From Epithemia pelagica (taxonomy: Eukaryota; Bacillariophyta; Bacillariophyceae; Surirellales; Surirellaceae), in contig OX337231.1 of NCBI GenBank assembly GCA_946965045.2, positions 2,790,001 through 2,854,000 on the forward strand: a DNA stretch of 64,000 bases, read 5' to 3'. The translations under genes were made by a program, and so were the position numbers. This document shows positions 1 through 10,412 of this stretch, piece by piece (position 1 is the stretch's first letter; each line of letters opens with the position of its first letter). The notes beneath the pieces are model-generated. The model made no database searches, was not told the DNA's origin, and worked only from the letters and a program-made list of their open reading frames with translations.

Positions 1-134
1 GCTTCACGATTCAAGTCAAGTTGATGATCATTAGACGTCGAGTTGAAACTAGCTGAGAGATCCTGATGCAGTTCATATGCCTCGTCCTTCTCACTTCTCG
101 TCTCGACCTCTGGCTCGACGCTCGATGTGTTCCC

Positions 135-3083
135 TCAGGAAGAGCCCTCTCCTTGCGCCTTAGTTTTCTTGGATGGCAGTCGCGACTGAACATTCTTGAT
201 CTGACTCTCCACTGCATCTGCTTTACGTTTGGCCTGCTGAGCCTCAGACAGAGCCTTCTTTACATCATCCAAGATGGGGTTGACGTCGTCGTGAAAACTC
301 ACGACATCCAACAGGAAGTGCGTCAGCATGGGCCCCACCTTGGGATGATTTTTAAAATTATGCTCGAGAAAATCTTTCTGGAGTCGATAAGTTTGTAAGA
401 CTGCCCACAATAGCTCCGGGGCTCGCTCCACACTGGTTGCTTGTGAAATGGCGATTTCACTGCAAGCGCGTCGAGGCTGGCTCAGAACCTCGAATACAAT
501 TCGAGTGATGTTCTGTACCAAGTCCCAACGACGTTCTTCTGAAAGATTGGTATCGGACCCATAGTCCTCCACCTGGTCCTTCATATAGATAAACAAAGTA
601 TCTAGAAAACGACGGGCCTCGGACAACAGACTCTTGGCGATGACCTTGGCTTCCCGAGACATCGGCGAATTCGATATGTCAGACAGAAAGGCAGAGTATT
701 TTTCAGACATCATCGCCCGGATAGTGTTGGCTGCTCCGGAGTCTCGTGAACCCGACCCTTTGAATTTGGAATAGGTGTCAATCTTGGGGAGCTTGCTAGG
801 GTTGTTCCTGGCTTGCTCAGGAGTTCCAGCCAATGCCGTCGGGGCAGTGAGCTGGAAGGAGTACAACACCTTCTGGTCCCCAGGTGACTCCATGTTCGAA
901 CGGTGGCCCTCGTACTGGACCTTGACATTTTCCGAAAAGCTCTGCGAAACCAATGTTGATTTTTCCATGAGTCCGATTGGATCCACAAACTTGAGGATGT
1001 CTTTGGCCATGCTGTTTGAATTCACAAAGGCGGCGACTTGCGAGAGAGATGCGAATTTGAAACCTTCTATCTCGACCGTTTGATTTTCGGAGCGTGCTTC
1101 CAAATCGCTGAGCCGAGTGTTGTTTGACCGAGTCTCCTCTTCAAGTTGGCTAATGATCTTTTTGAAATTGCTTATATCCTGACTCGACAAATTAAACATG
1201 GACGTCGTTTGTCCGCCAGGTTCTCCCCCGGCCCGAATAGCAGCCGCTGTGGTTTTCCTGATATGATGCTCAAACTCGTTGAGCCCTCCCTTGAGGAAGA
1301 ACTTTTCGGCCACTTGCAGGGTAGGAGCAGAACGCGATAGTTCTTGCCAAATAATTCGATTGACCTGCTCGGTTATGAGCGCAACAACCTCTTTTCGGGA
1401 TGAGTGCATCGCTTCGGTCTTGATCATTTGAACCTTTCGATTCAAGTCATCGATGGAGTCGTACATTCGCTGAAAACTGGCTCCGTGTTTCTCTTGTGTC
1501 TCACTAATGGCAGCCAGCAAGCGAGGATCAAGGGATCCGAGTTCTGATTCGGGCGATTGGTCGTCGCTGATCGCTTGCCAAATTGTGGCGGCCTGAACTC
1601 CACTTGGTGGTGTGCCAATTATTCCATTGAGCACATTTATTTTGTCCACTAGCACATTGATTAGGTCTGTTTGTTCCTGTTGCCGAGTCCGCAACACCAA
1701 TACCTCATTCGTCAGTAGACGATGAGATTTCGCCACCGCCCGAGAATTCTGGATAACCATCGCTCGGAAAGTCTTGTCGTCCACGTCCGCTGGAATTGGG
1801 CGAGGCCCATTGTCTTCCTCGATGGGCGAAGGTACTTCAACTTGCTCCAACGCCAATCTCTTCGCGGGTGTAAAGGCGGCTCGTTGCGCTTGCTTCTGCA
1901 GTTGAGAGAGCGACTTCATGCGTAGCGGAGTGGAATCTCGCACAGCCGTCGCCTGCAGGTCGTGAGAGTCATCTTCCTCTCCATCCTCAGGAATGGTAGC
2001 GTCTCCCGCCAACATGGCGAAAAGGTGAGACCATAACCAAACTGGCTTCCGAGTTTGGAGCATCTCTTGGATCTTGTTGTTGGGCAGCTTCGTTGCATCC
2101 AAAAATGGATCTTGAAACGCCAGAGACTGTCCCCTGGGTGGAACCGGTACATCAATGAACAAACAGCGTTTTAAGCCCTGTTCCCGAAGAGAATCCAGGA
2201 AAGACGGCCCTTTACGATGCGACTTCTTCGTACAATGGCCCTTCAAGTGGCGGCAAAACTTACCAGCCGCCCCCACGATTGCACCGCACAACAAATCCTC
2301 AACGAGATCAAGCTCTACAACAGTCACAGAATTCTGCAATTCAGACGCGATGGGCTCACCATTGTTAACCGCCGAACCACTAGGTTTGAGTCCCGTGTCA
2401 TAACAACTCAGACTCGCGTTCGCATAATCCAGAAACTGCGAAGGGTCCTTCGCCTTGGCAGACGGGCCCGACGTGGCACCTTCCTGCTTGATGTCAAACA
2501 AGACAGAATCGGTTTTACTCTGCGATGAAAACTTGAATGGCTGTTTGACAGACGTGCCGGTACTAGTGTCGCCGTGTTCCATCTGCCACGCAGCTGCTAA
2601 GATGTCGGAATCCGTGACACCGCCGTCAAGAGAGAAAGATTCACAAGAGGCAACGCCAGAAGGACCTAGGCCCTGCGAACGATCGAGAAACTGATCACCG
2701 AACGCCCGAAAACCCGAAACCGACACAAACTCCTCCCCCGTACCAGACGCACGCGGCGACAAGGCATCGCCACGCAACGTCGACGCACGAGGATCCCGCA
2801 ACGCTGGAGCGCCCACCCCCAAGCCGAACGAGGAAAACGCCGACGTCAAGCCAGCCGCAGCAGGGCTGCCCGACACCGGCGGCGCGGAAGGTGGATGAGA
2901 CACCGGGGAATCACGATCGCTACGCGAAGCGGAACGCAAATCGCGGAAAAGCGAAGCACGAGCAGAGAAACCAGCAGACGACATGGGGGCTTTGGCAGGA
3001 CGCAACAGCAAAAACAAAATACAGATCAACGCAAAGAGAGATACTAAACCTGCAGGGAAAAGCACCTTCATCCAATAATCCAA
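135..3083 (-). CDS. Unrecognised 982-residue coiled-coil protein
   Basis: A single uninterrupted reading frame on the minus strand. I do not recognise the family. The N-terminus has one strongly hydrophobic stretch (about residues 6-28) followed by a basic 'RPAK' edge, so it could be a signal anchor. An alternative start at residue 33 (MSSAGFSARASLFRD, near 2987) would remove it. Residues 35-230 are Ser/Ala/Pro-rich and look disordered. The middle and C-terminal thirds are mostly helical, with coiled-coil-like stretches around residues 460-520, 560-620 and 680-720. The C-terminus is Lys-rich and nuclear-signal-like (KRKADAVESQ, PSKKTKAQ). It is transcribed away from the adjacent LINE insertion. 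It could be a structural protein of a mobile element or an orphan host gene; nothing visible decides this. Confidence 0.6.
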   Translation of the reverse strand: MDYWMKVLFPAGLVSLFALICILFLLLRPAKAPMSSAGFSARASLFRDLRSASRSDRDSPVSHPPSAPPVSGSPAAAGLTSAFSSFGLGVGAPALRDPRASTLRGDALSPRASGTGEEFVSVSGFRAFGDQFLDRSQGLGPSGVASCESFSLDGGVTDSDILAAAWQMEHGDTSTGTSVKQPFKFSSQSKTDSVLFDIKQEGATSGPSAKAKDPSQFLDYANASLSCYDTGLKPSGSAVNNGEPIASELQNSVTVVELDLVEDLLCGAIVGAAGKFCRHLKGHCTKKSHRKGPSFLDSLREQGLKRCLFIDVPVPPRGQSLAFQDPFLDATKLPNNKIQEMLQTRKPVWLWSHLFAMLAGDATIPEDGEEDDSHDLQATAVRDSTPLRMKSLSQLQKQAQRAAFTPAKRLALEQVEVPSPIEEDNGPRPIPADVDDKTFRAMVIQNSRAVAKSHRLLTNEVLVLRTRQQEQTDLINVLVDKINVLNGIIGTPPSGVQAATIWQAISDDQSPESELGSLDPRLLAAISETQEKHGASFQRMYDSIDDLNRKVQMIKTEAMHSSRKEVVALITEQVNRIIWQELSRSAPTLQVAEKFFLKGGLNEFEHHIRKTTAAAIRAGGEPGGQTTSMFNLSSQDISNFKKIISQLEEETRSNNTRLSDLEARSENQTVEIEGFKFASLSQVAAFVNSNSMAKDILKFVDPIGLMEKSTLVSQSFSENVKVQYEGHRSNMESPGDQKVLYSFQLTAPTALAGTPEQARNNPSKLPKIDTYSKFKGSGSRDSGAANTIRAMMSEKYSAFLSDISNSPMSREAKVIAKSLLSEARRFLDTLFIYMKDQVEDYGSDTNLSEERRWDLVQNITRIVFEVLSQPRRACSEIAISQATSVERAPELLWAVLQTYRLQKDFLEHNFKNHPKVGPMLTHFLLDVVSFHDDVNPILDDVKKALSEAQQAKRKADAVESQIKNVQSRLPSKKTKAQGEGSS

Positions 3084-3416
3084 TAATCAACCTGACGACA
3101 GTGAGCCCAAACAAACACATCCAAAGCCCAACCACAAAGCTTGCGTCCAATCTTTTGGTTCAAGTCACATACGATCCTCTTGGGCTTGTCTGTTGTTTCT
3201 CTTGCTGTTCAGTTATCTCTGCGTACTGCTGTCCGTTGTCGTCTGTGATTGCCCGATTAGCTTGAGGCACATAGCGCCCTGAGTCCATATATTCGAATTA
3301 TTTAACCCTTTTTATTTCAATTTTTTTATTATTGCCCTAATCTTCTTTTTGTTGTTGTACGAGTATAGAGTCCCAGTTGTTGCAGCGGCGGCAGTCATCA
3401 TGTCACATCATGTCAC
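3084..3416. other. Intergenic, low-complexity spacer
   Basis: No gene seen. It contains a T-rich run near 3300-3355 and, at about 3395-3445, several copies of a short 'atgtcacatca'-type repeat that runs into the start of the following reading frame. Confidence 0.5.
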
Positions 3417-6400
3417 ATGATACGAGTACATGATGTCACATCATTCCACTTCCACCCAGTTGCTGCCACGAAGGAAGTAGAAGCAAAACGAGAAGCTCTG
3501 ATCGAATGGCAAGTCGGCCTTATAAACTGTGCTCTCGTCAACAACTACTCCTACGAAAGATGGAAGCACATCGTCAATGTGATGATCCTAAAAGAGCCCA
3601 ACAATCTACGTATTCACCGTCTTCGTGTCATTCATCTCTACGAACAAGATTACAACCTTGTCCTAGCGATCAAATGGAGGCAACTCATCCAATTAGGCAC
3701 CAATCAACGGACACTGCACCCAATGCAATTTGGAGGAGTTCCAGGCCGTGATGCCGTCATCCCAACACTATGCGAAGAACTACAATACGAAATATCAAGG
3801 GCTAGCAAACGCCCATTGGTTCATCTTGACTACGACGCGACAGCGTGTTATGACCGCATTGTTCTTTCCTTCGGTAGTCTCGCTTCTAGAAGCTTCGGTC
3901 AACATCGCTCTATTGTGTTTGTCAACGCTAAAACACTAGAGGAAGCGAAATATTATCTCAAAACAAAACTCGGCGTATCAGAACACCACTACCAGCACTG
4001 TCAACTTTTTCCAATCTACGGGTCCGGGCAAGGAGCAGGAAACTCTCCAGCTATTTGGTGTGTCATCTCGACAATTCTCTTCGACACCTACGACGAAAAA
4101 GCTCACGGCAGCGTCTTTCATAGCCCCGATGGTTCTGTATCAACTGCAATCCACATGATCGGATTCGTAGACGACACCAGTGGAAGCGTGAACGATTTTC
4201 TTCGAGACAGTCAAGCACCACCTGAGCACTATATCGAGAAAGCTCAAAGCGACGCTCAGCGATGGAACGACCTACTCAGCCTATCCGGCGGTGCTCTCAA
4301 TGTCGAAAAATGTTCTTATCACTTTCTCTATTATACATTCAACGTCGACGGACTTGCAATACTACAACCCGACTCCTTCGGACCACGGATTACCATCAAG
4401 TTTCACGACTCTGATCAGGCTACTCCCATCAAACAACTTTCTTCGTATCGCAGCCACAAAACATTGGGCGTGCAAAAATCTCCTTTCTGTACGGATAAAG
4501 GTCTGTTCCTTGCCCTTGCCAAGAAGAATCAAAAACATGCTTCAGTCATGGCTACTAGTCCGTTCTCGAGAACCGACGCCTGGGCTTACTATCATGCAAT
4601 TTACTTACCGAGCATATGCTACCCACTTCCTTCTTCCACTCTGTCCGATGCACATTGTAATGCTTTGCAAGTGCAATTCAAAAAAGCTTTTTTACCCAAA
4701 TACGGCTTCAATCGACATATGCCAAATGCCGTTGTCTACGGACCCAGTGATCTTGGAGGCCTTGGACTTCGTACACTCTCTGTCGAAAGGGGAATCTCCC
4801 AGACCTATCTTCTACTGGCATGTCTTCGCTCTCCTGGCGTCCCTGCCAAGTTAGCCAATATCGCCATCTCTTGGGCACAGTTTCTTGCTGGTACTAGCGT
4901 GTCTGTTTTCGAGGACGTCTCAACTCCGATACCATATCTTGCACCGATGAAATGGATCCTCCAAGTACGACAGTTCCTTCACTCAACAAACTGCCACATC
5001 GAACTCGAAGCTACGTTCCTCCCCAAACTTCAACGAGAGAATGACCGATTCCTGATGGATCTTGTACTCGAGTCACTGACTCTTACCCCGATGGAACTCC
5101 AGATGCTGAACGCTTGTCGCATGTACCTGGGTGTCACCTTACTCAGTGATATAGTTACTCCTGATGGCAAGAAACTGTCGCTATTCACCACAGAATATCG
5201 TCACGATAACTTTTCAACCCATCACGGCTTGATTCCGTATCAAACAAAGCCCAGCTCTCGAGCGTGGAATAAATGGCACAAATTGCTAGAACTTCTTCGA
5301 CAACCAAGCACTCAATTTCTCCTAGCGACTCCCCTTGGTCGATGGCTCGTTCCAGGCCATGAAACATACCGCCATTGGAAATACTTGATCGACTGCCCCA
5401 GCTGTACACTTTACGTCTCCGAACAGGAAGGGTACCGCCATTACTGGTATCAACACCCGCTATTCCTTCCTACGTCTCAGATGTCGCCGAAACCTCCCCC
5501 CGCTGCTGTTCCCGCTCATGTGATTCAAAACGGCCCCGGATTCTTCTTGTCACCATGCCGCCCACAGCAACTGCCTCCCACACCATCTTCTCCGAACTCA
5601 TTTCTTGAGTACACAGCTAGTCTTGCCAGATGGGACCAACAGCTTCTCTCCCAACTTGACTTCCTTTGTCCGACTGCTGCGATACATCATGTTTTCCAAA
5701 CAACAAACCGCCTTCTCTTCTGTAGTGACGGCTCAGCTGCTCTTTTCACCGGCAAGTTTGGCTCCATCTGCAGCACTCCTCATGGTCAACGCCTGTTCCA
5801 TCTTCGCGGTCCGGCTCCCGGGTACAGAACCTCGTCTTTTCGCTCTGAGAGTTATGGTATGCTTGCGATTCTACGAAGCATTTTTCACATCACCAAGTTT
5901 CTCGGTCTCCACCTCCAGTCCCAACTTCTTCTCTATACAGACTCGAAAAGTCTAATTCAAAGTGTCAAGAAACGTCTCGAATGGGCATACGACTTCCCAT
6001 ACTCGACTATGGAAGCAGATTGGGATATCCAACAATCCATCACGTACACCCTCCGCCAATTTCCTGTGATTCCACAGTTTCTTCATGTACGTGGACACCA
6101 AGACAGAACCAGATCTTATGCTACACTCCCACTCCCAGCCCAACTTAATGTCGATGCAGACCGTCTTGCTGAAGATTACGAGTACCCAGCTTCAATCTCA
6201 TCCACACATGCTCCTCTCATTTCAGGCAGCCAAGCCATGCTCCACACACCACTCGGTACTGTTCACTCAAACTACCGCGGTACCCTACGGTATCTTGCTA
6301 CATGGACCACTCTTTGGGATTACCTTACCAACAAGTACGACTGGCCTCTCTCGGTGTATGACTCAATCGATTGGCCTGCCCATGGCCGCGTCATCAAAGC

Positions 6401-7139
6401 CTCTTTTGCCCGGCGCCATTTTCTGATAAAATTCATACATGACTGGCTTCCCCTTGGATACCTGCGCTCACGTTATGCAGTGTTTTACTCGGAAACGTGT
6501 CCTCTTTGCACTCCACCTGTTGTTGAGACTCGAACGCACTTTCTCCGCTGTCCTCACCGTCAATGGAAAGGCTCTATGGTTACCGAACTACAACAATTTT
6601 GGCGACATCAGCACCTTGATCCTAACTTGTCCTTGATTCTGACCGAAATGATCCATTCTTGGCTTGCAAACCTTCCACCTGTGTTCCCTACTTTTCCCGA
6701 TCTTTATCGCACCCTTATCACCAACCAACGACTTATTGGCTTTGAGCAACTTTTCCTCGGACGCTTCTCGCGGTTGTGGAGTCGACTTCAAGATTCATAT
6801 CTTTCTCAACGGAACCTTGCTAAACGCTTGATCTCTGGCACACACTTTGTCACAGGCTCAATAAAAATCATGTGGAAACATATTCACACTCTTTGGATAA
6901 CTCGGAACCAAGACGTCCATGGCAAAACACCACCTACTATTGAAGCAGCTGCTTACGCTCAAGCTCAACGCGAAGTCTGTGCTCTTTATGATCTACAACA
7001 TCAAGTTCCCGTGGCTTATCGTGATATTTTCTACTCTTCTACCGATGCCCACTTCGAAGCGGAAAGTTCCTCGTTTCTGCTTCGCTCCTGGATTAACACC
7101 TGGCGTCCTGTTATCAGCAGGACCGTTTCACTCTCCTAA
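3417..7139 (+). CDS. LINE reverse transcriptase-RNase H polyprotein (5' truncated)
   Basis: 1240 residues with no internal stop. RT motifs appear in order: the N-terminal finger with HPMQFG near residue 101; motif A LDYDATACYDRI (about 134-145); motif B GSGQGAGNSPAIW (about 202-214); motif C FVDD (about 250); motif D LNVEKC. A type I RNase H domain follows at about 765-905, with the catalytic set CSDGS, SESYG, TDSK and NVDAD, plus HVRGHQD. A C2HC knuckle CPLC...HFLRC lies at about 1027-1043. The first 19 or so codons appear to lie in host DNA upstream of the duplicated target site, so the ATG at 3417 is fortuitous. The enzyme core looks intact, suggesting a fairly recent insertion, but with no endonuclease it is probably unable to move itself. 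Confidence 0.8.
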   Translation: MIRVHDVTSFHFHPVAATKEVEAKREALIEWQVGLINCALVNNYSYERWKHIVNVMILKEPNNLRIHRLRVIHLYEQDYNLVLAIKWRQLIQLGTNQRTLHPMQFGGVPGRDAVIPTLCEELQYEISRASKRPLVHLDYDATACYDRIVLSFGSLASRSFGQHRSIVFVNAKTLEEAKYYLKTKLGVSEHHYQHCQLFPIYGSGQGAGNSPAIWCVISTILFDTYDEKAHGSVFHSPDGSVSTAIHMIGFVDDTSGSVNDFLRDSQAPPEHYIEKAQSDAQRWNDLLSLSGGALNVEKCSYHFLYYTFNVDGLAILQPDSFGPRITIKFHDSDQATPIKQLSSYRSHKTLGVQKSPFCTDKGLFLALAKKNQKHASVMATSPFSRTDAWAYYHAIYLPSICYPLPSSTLSDAHCNALQVQFKKAFLPKYGFNRHMPNAVVYGPSDLGGLGLRTLSVERGISQTYLLLACLRSPGVPAKLANIAISWAQFLAGTSVSVFEDVSTPIPYLAPMKWILQVRQFLHSTNCHIELEATFLPKLQRENDRFLMDLVLESLTLTPMELQMLNACRMYLGVTLLSDIVTPDGKKLSLFTTEYRHDNFSTHHGLIPYQTKPSSRAWNKWHKLLELLRQPSTQFLLATPLGRWLVPGHETYRHWKYLIDCPSCTLYVSEQEGYRHYWYQHPLFLPTSQMSPKPPPAAVPAHVIQNGPGFFLSPCRPQQLPPTPSSPNSFLEYTASLARWDQQLLSQLDFLCPTAAIHHVFQTTNRLLFCSDGSAALFTGKFGSICSTPHGQRLFHLRGPAPGYRTSSFRSESYGMLAILRSIFHITKFLGLHLQSQLLLYTDSKSLIQSVKKRLEWAYDFPYSTMEADWDIQQSITYTLRQFPVIPQFLHVRGHQDRTRSYATLPLPAQLNVDADRLAEDYEYPASISSTHAPLISGSQAMLHTPLGTVHSNYRGTLRYLATWTTLWDYLTNKYDWPLSVYDSIDWPAHGRVIKASFARRHFLIKFIHDWLPLGYLRSRYAVFYSETCPLCTPPVVETRTHFLRCPHRQWKGSMVTELQQFWRHQHLDPNLSLILTEMIHSWLANLPPVFPTFPDLYRTLITNQRLIGFEQLFLGRFSRLWSRLQDSYLSQRNLAKRLISGTHFVTGSIKIMWKHIHTLWITRNQDVHGKTPPTIEAAAYAQAQREVCALYDLQHQVPVAYRDIFYSSTDAHFEAESSSFLLRSWINTWRPVISRTVSLS

Positions 7140-7287
7140 CCGACCTCGCCACGTTTCTCCCCCCTGTCATACCTTGTCCCGTCCTTTAGTCCTCGCTTCA
7201 CATTTTGTGTGGAGCCAGGCGCGTCGGTCGACGCTACCCTAGCGGGTGCGCGCGGCAGCGTTAAAATAGATTGTACCTTTTTTTTTT
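3474..7287 (+). mobile_element. 5'-truncated LINE-type non-LTR retrotransposon
   Basis: The body encodes RT, RNase H and a C-terminal zinc knuckle in one frame and ends in a run of ten T residues (about 7278-7287). A direct repeat, gctgccacgaag, lies at 3462-3473 and again at 7288-7299, immediately outside the proposed ends. That is what a target-site duplication made by target-primed reverse transcription would look like. The endonuclease and any ORF1 that such elements carry upstream of RT are absent, consistent with the 5' truncation common in LINE copies. There are no long terminal repeats. The 3' tail is T-rich rather than poly(A) on the coding strand, which is unusual. Confidence 0.75.
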
Positions 7288-7436
7288 GCTGCCACGAAGA
7301 TTCTTGAAAAGGATCTTGGATTTTCTGTTAGCCGACAGTTAATTTGACGGTAGCCCCATTCATTCCTTGATCCAGCCAAAAAATGAGGGACCCTTCGCAT
7401 GGTGTGTCTTTTCCAAGACACCAAAAATCTTCGACA

Positions 7437-9921
7437 ATGAAGTTTGCGTCCAAACATGCCACGACGGCGGTGTTGTTATGGTCGTTTTTCCTATCAGTAA
7501 CCTCACAGAATGCCAATCCAAGTAGTAGCAACAAGCAGTTTGTTCCTGAGAACGTTGAAGAGAACACGGTCTACTGCGATATTCCCCCGTACCAAAGCAC
7601 TGCTTTCGAGCCAAAAGATGAAATGTGCGAGAATGTTGTAGACGATATACTCGGAGATGAGGATGCTATTCAAGCCCTGGCGGAAGCATATGCTCCCCAT
7701 TTATATTTTCACCCCTTGGAACTTTTCACCATGAGCTCCGTGAACCGCACTTTTGGAGATCCATCGAAAGGACAAATTTTTTTCAACGGCGTTGATCGCT
7801 TGATCTTTGACGAAGAACTGAACCAAACATCTCTCGCACTTACAACGCGCGATCCTGATTATGTTCTTTATTCTCATGCTTTCTCATTTGAGCATGAACT
7901 TGAAACGGAGTACAAGCTTGGTGATGGTTTCGACGAGAATGGGCTCTCTTCAGCCCCCATTTACTTTCGACCTTTTGATTCTGGCAACGGGACAATCACG
8001 TTCCACTATCTCATGTACTACACATGGAACGGACCAACCAACATGGGTATCCTGAGCACGTACAATGGAACAGATAACTATGTGAGGCTTTCCCTGTCAC
8101 CTTGGGGTGTTCACGAGGGAGACTGGGGTGAGTTTCTTTTTGAACAATATTGCTGTTTTGGGTTTGACAGTTGACAGGTTCATCCTAACACTTTTTTTTC
8201 ACGCGACAGAATCTATGAGTGTAACAGTGTGCAAGCATCCCAGCGCTAGCCAGCCACTTGGCATCACATACAGACAGCGCGACTTTGGACAGATGCTGGA
8301 TTGTACTCGTGGCGAATGCACGTTCCATGAAGATAGCGCAACAAATCCAGTCGGTTTTGTTGCCCTCAATAGCCACGACGTGTATCCGTTTTCCGCGCGA
8401 GAGCTAGTCTATGGGGAAGCATATCCTCTTGAATTCTGGATCAACTTGCAAGCCGTTCTTACGGTTGACCGAACTGCGTACATGGATTTAGACGGTAACA
8501 CACGGCGTTTTTCTCCGAGTTCCGATAATGTCATACGCCTTGCGGAGCAAGAGGACATCGTCCCGGATGCTTCGGAAGATTCTCAGCAATGGGGAGCCTT
8601 TGGAGGCAGATGGGGACGGTCATCAGTCTCAAGTGAAGACCTTGTCTCTGAGTACCCTTTTTGTTTCGGCAGGAATACGCTCAGTTTCGTGGAGTGTCCC
8701 ACAGAAACCGAGGATCCAGTGTTTCTTATTGTCATGCAAATGTTAGGCGTAAATTCGACTTCTAACCCAATGCTCGCAGCAGCAAAGGCGTTGTCGGATT
8801 TCCTTATCGACTTCTTTGCCGATAGCGTCAGTGCCCCAACTGGGCCCGCAGCGGAAGCCTACTACTCGCGTCTCAACGGTGTCGGGAATGCTCCTATTTG
8901 GGATCGCATTAGTTCAGATTCCACCGGTGCTCAATACTGTCAAGAACTTGTGGACAACATACCTGATACAACCCGGCTACCCGCGGATTCTGAAGTATTG
9001 CCGCTTGTCAAGAACGTCATTGGGATTGTTTTGATGTGTATTGGTTTCACTTTTCTCTCGATCTGCTACTTCATTTTTTGGAAAACTGAGGGAGTCCGCC
9101 CCCTCCTAGAGAAAGATGAAGATGGACGATACATGAGACCCTCAAGATCAGCCAGAAGCTGGGTATACCGAAAGCTTGGCTCTATACGGGTGCTTGGGTG
9201 GTTTCCTTAGGCGGAACAATTCTGTTTTTTACAGGTAAGCAAGACATTGAGACAAAGTTCCACATCTATTGTGCCTAACACATCATTTCTGGTTGTAGGC
9301 TACGGTATTTTACTGAGCCTTCTTGAAGACACATTCCCTGGACTCGACTTCGAAACAATCAACAACATTTTTCTTACCTTGGGTATATTTGTGATGATAA
9401 TAGACACGTTAATCCTAATTGCAATCTGGCTACGAAGCGACGATCTCTGGCTTCAAATCAATGAAACATATTTCGACATCGTTGGCGATGACGAAGGAAT
9501 GGAGCAGTTTAAAAGAAATGAGGTCCTCAAGCATAACCATGGTCGCATTCAGACCTTTTTCATGGTGGCATATTCATTTCTGTTGTTGAGTCTAATCCTT
9601 GCTGTTCTCATGGTTGTGATCGGCATTTTCAACGTTGGATTCTCGTATGCATTTGGATATGCATGCAGGGAAGTAGTCGGTGCACTAGATGGAATTTGCA
9701 TTAGATTTGCGGCGTTCGACATGAGAGAAATCAAGTGCGGTGATGACTTTCTATCGGTACGTTTCTATCTCTATTCGTTGTGCAAGTATCTCGCGTTCTT
9801 TAACCTCGCCAACTTATCTTTTGAGCAGTTTTGCAACGATTGGGCACAAAAGGAAATGGTTATGACACTATGGGGGGCCTTCATTGTAACGGTTGGTCAC
9901 TTCTTCTTGATTTCCGCTTGA
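7437..9921 (+). CDS. Vps62-like secreted/membrane protein with a frame break
   Basis: Proposed exons are 7437-8127, 8210 to about 9175, about 9175-9234, 9299-9756 and 9829-9921. The start at 7437 gives a signal peptide (MKFASKHATTAVLLWSFFLS); an upstream in-frame ATG at 7383 would bury it. Exon 1 carries the Vps62-type region ending WGVHEGDWE across the first splice junction. A transmembrane segment (FTFLSICYFIFW) and later ones (GAWVVSLGGTILFF, FVMIIDTLILIAIW, FFMVAYSFLLLSLILAVL) follow. Near 9175 the frame has to change (from ...SARSWVYRKLG to ...KAWLYTGAWVV) with no good intron, so there may be a frameshift, a sequencing error or a missed exon. Vps62 itself is poorly characterised (vacuolar sorting in yeast). 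The Vps62 identity is moderate, the gene model is uncertain. Confidence 0.55.
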
Positions 9922-10412
9922 GGGATGGCAGTCATGCATAACCGATTTGCAAAGAGGGCGATCGCGCTTCTTCCCACTCGAGAAGATTACGCCAAAGGCT
10001 TTCTGTACTCAACTCGTTGAGGACGACAAAGTAAGCAGTTCAATTATGCCAATAGACGTACCAGAATCCTCAGAGCAGTCAGACCAAATCCAAGATGAAG
10101 ACACAAAGGATGCTGACAATGGTGAATCAGACAACGTGGAACAAGAAGAGACAAACGAGGAAGAAGTCGAAACGGAGAATGCAACAGGTTAATTCCATCG
10201 ACCGAAGCGAATGAGAAAGGCCAAACGTCGCTTTATATCATTTTATTTCTAGTGTATTTATGTTAATTGAGCATACACGGCGTTGTACACATATCTATAA
10301 TATGACAGGCGCCATTGGACCACTGCTCTCTAAAGGAAAGACAAGAGACATGCATACAAATGAAGGGACCAAAGTTTGGACAAGCCAGAAGGGGAATGGT
10401 TTCATGACATTT
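9922..10412. other. Possible acidic 3' exon plus intergenic
   Basis: After the stop at 9919-9921 a reading frame covers about 9947-10192 and encodes an extremely acidic tail (DEDTKDADNGESDNVEQEETNE region). It could be a C-terminal exon of the Vps62-like gene, reached by a splice I cannot place, or part of its 3' untranslated region. 10193-10412 shows nothing beyond the convergent 3' ends of the two neighbouring genes. Confidence 0.35.

Noticed and set aside
3417-3473. ATG at 3417 as the true start of a LINE protein
   Set aside because: The duplicated target site puts these codons outside the element; the frame is merely open.
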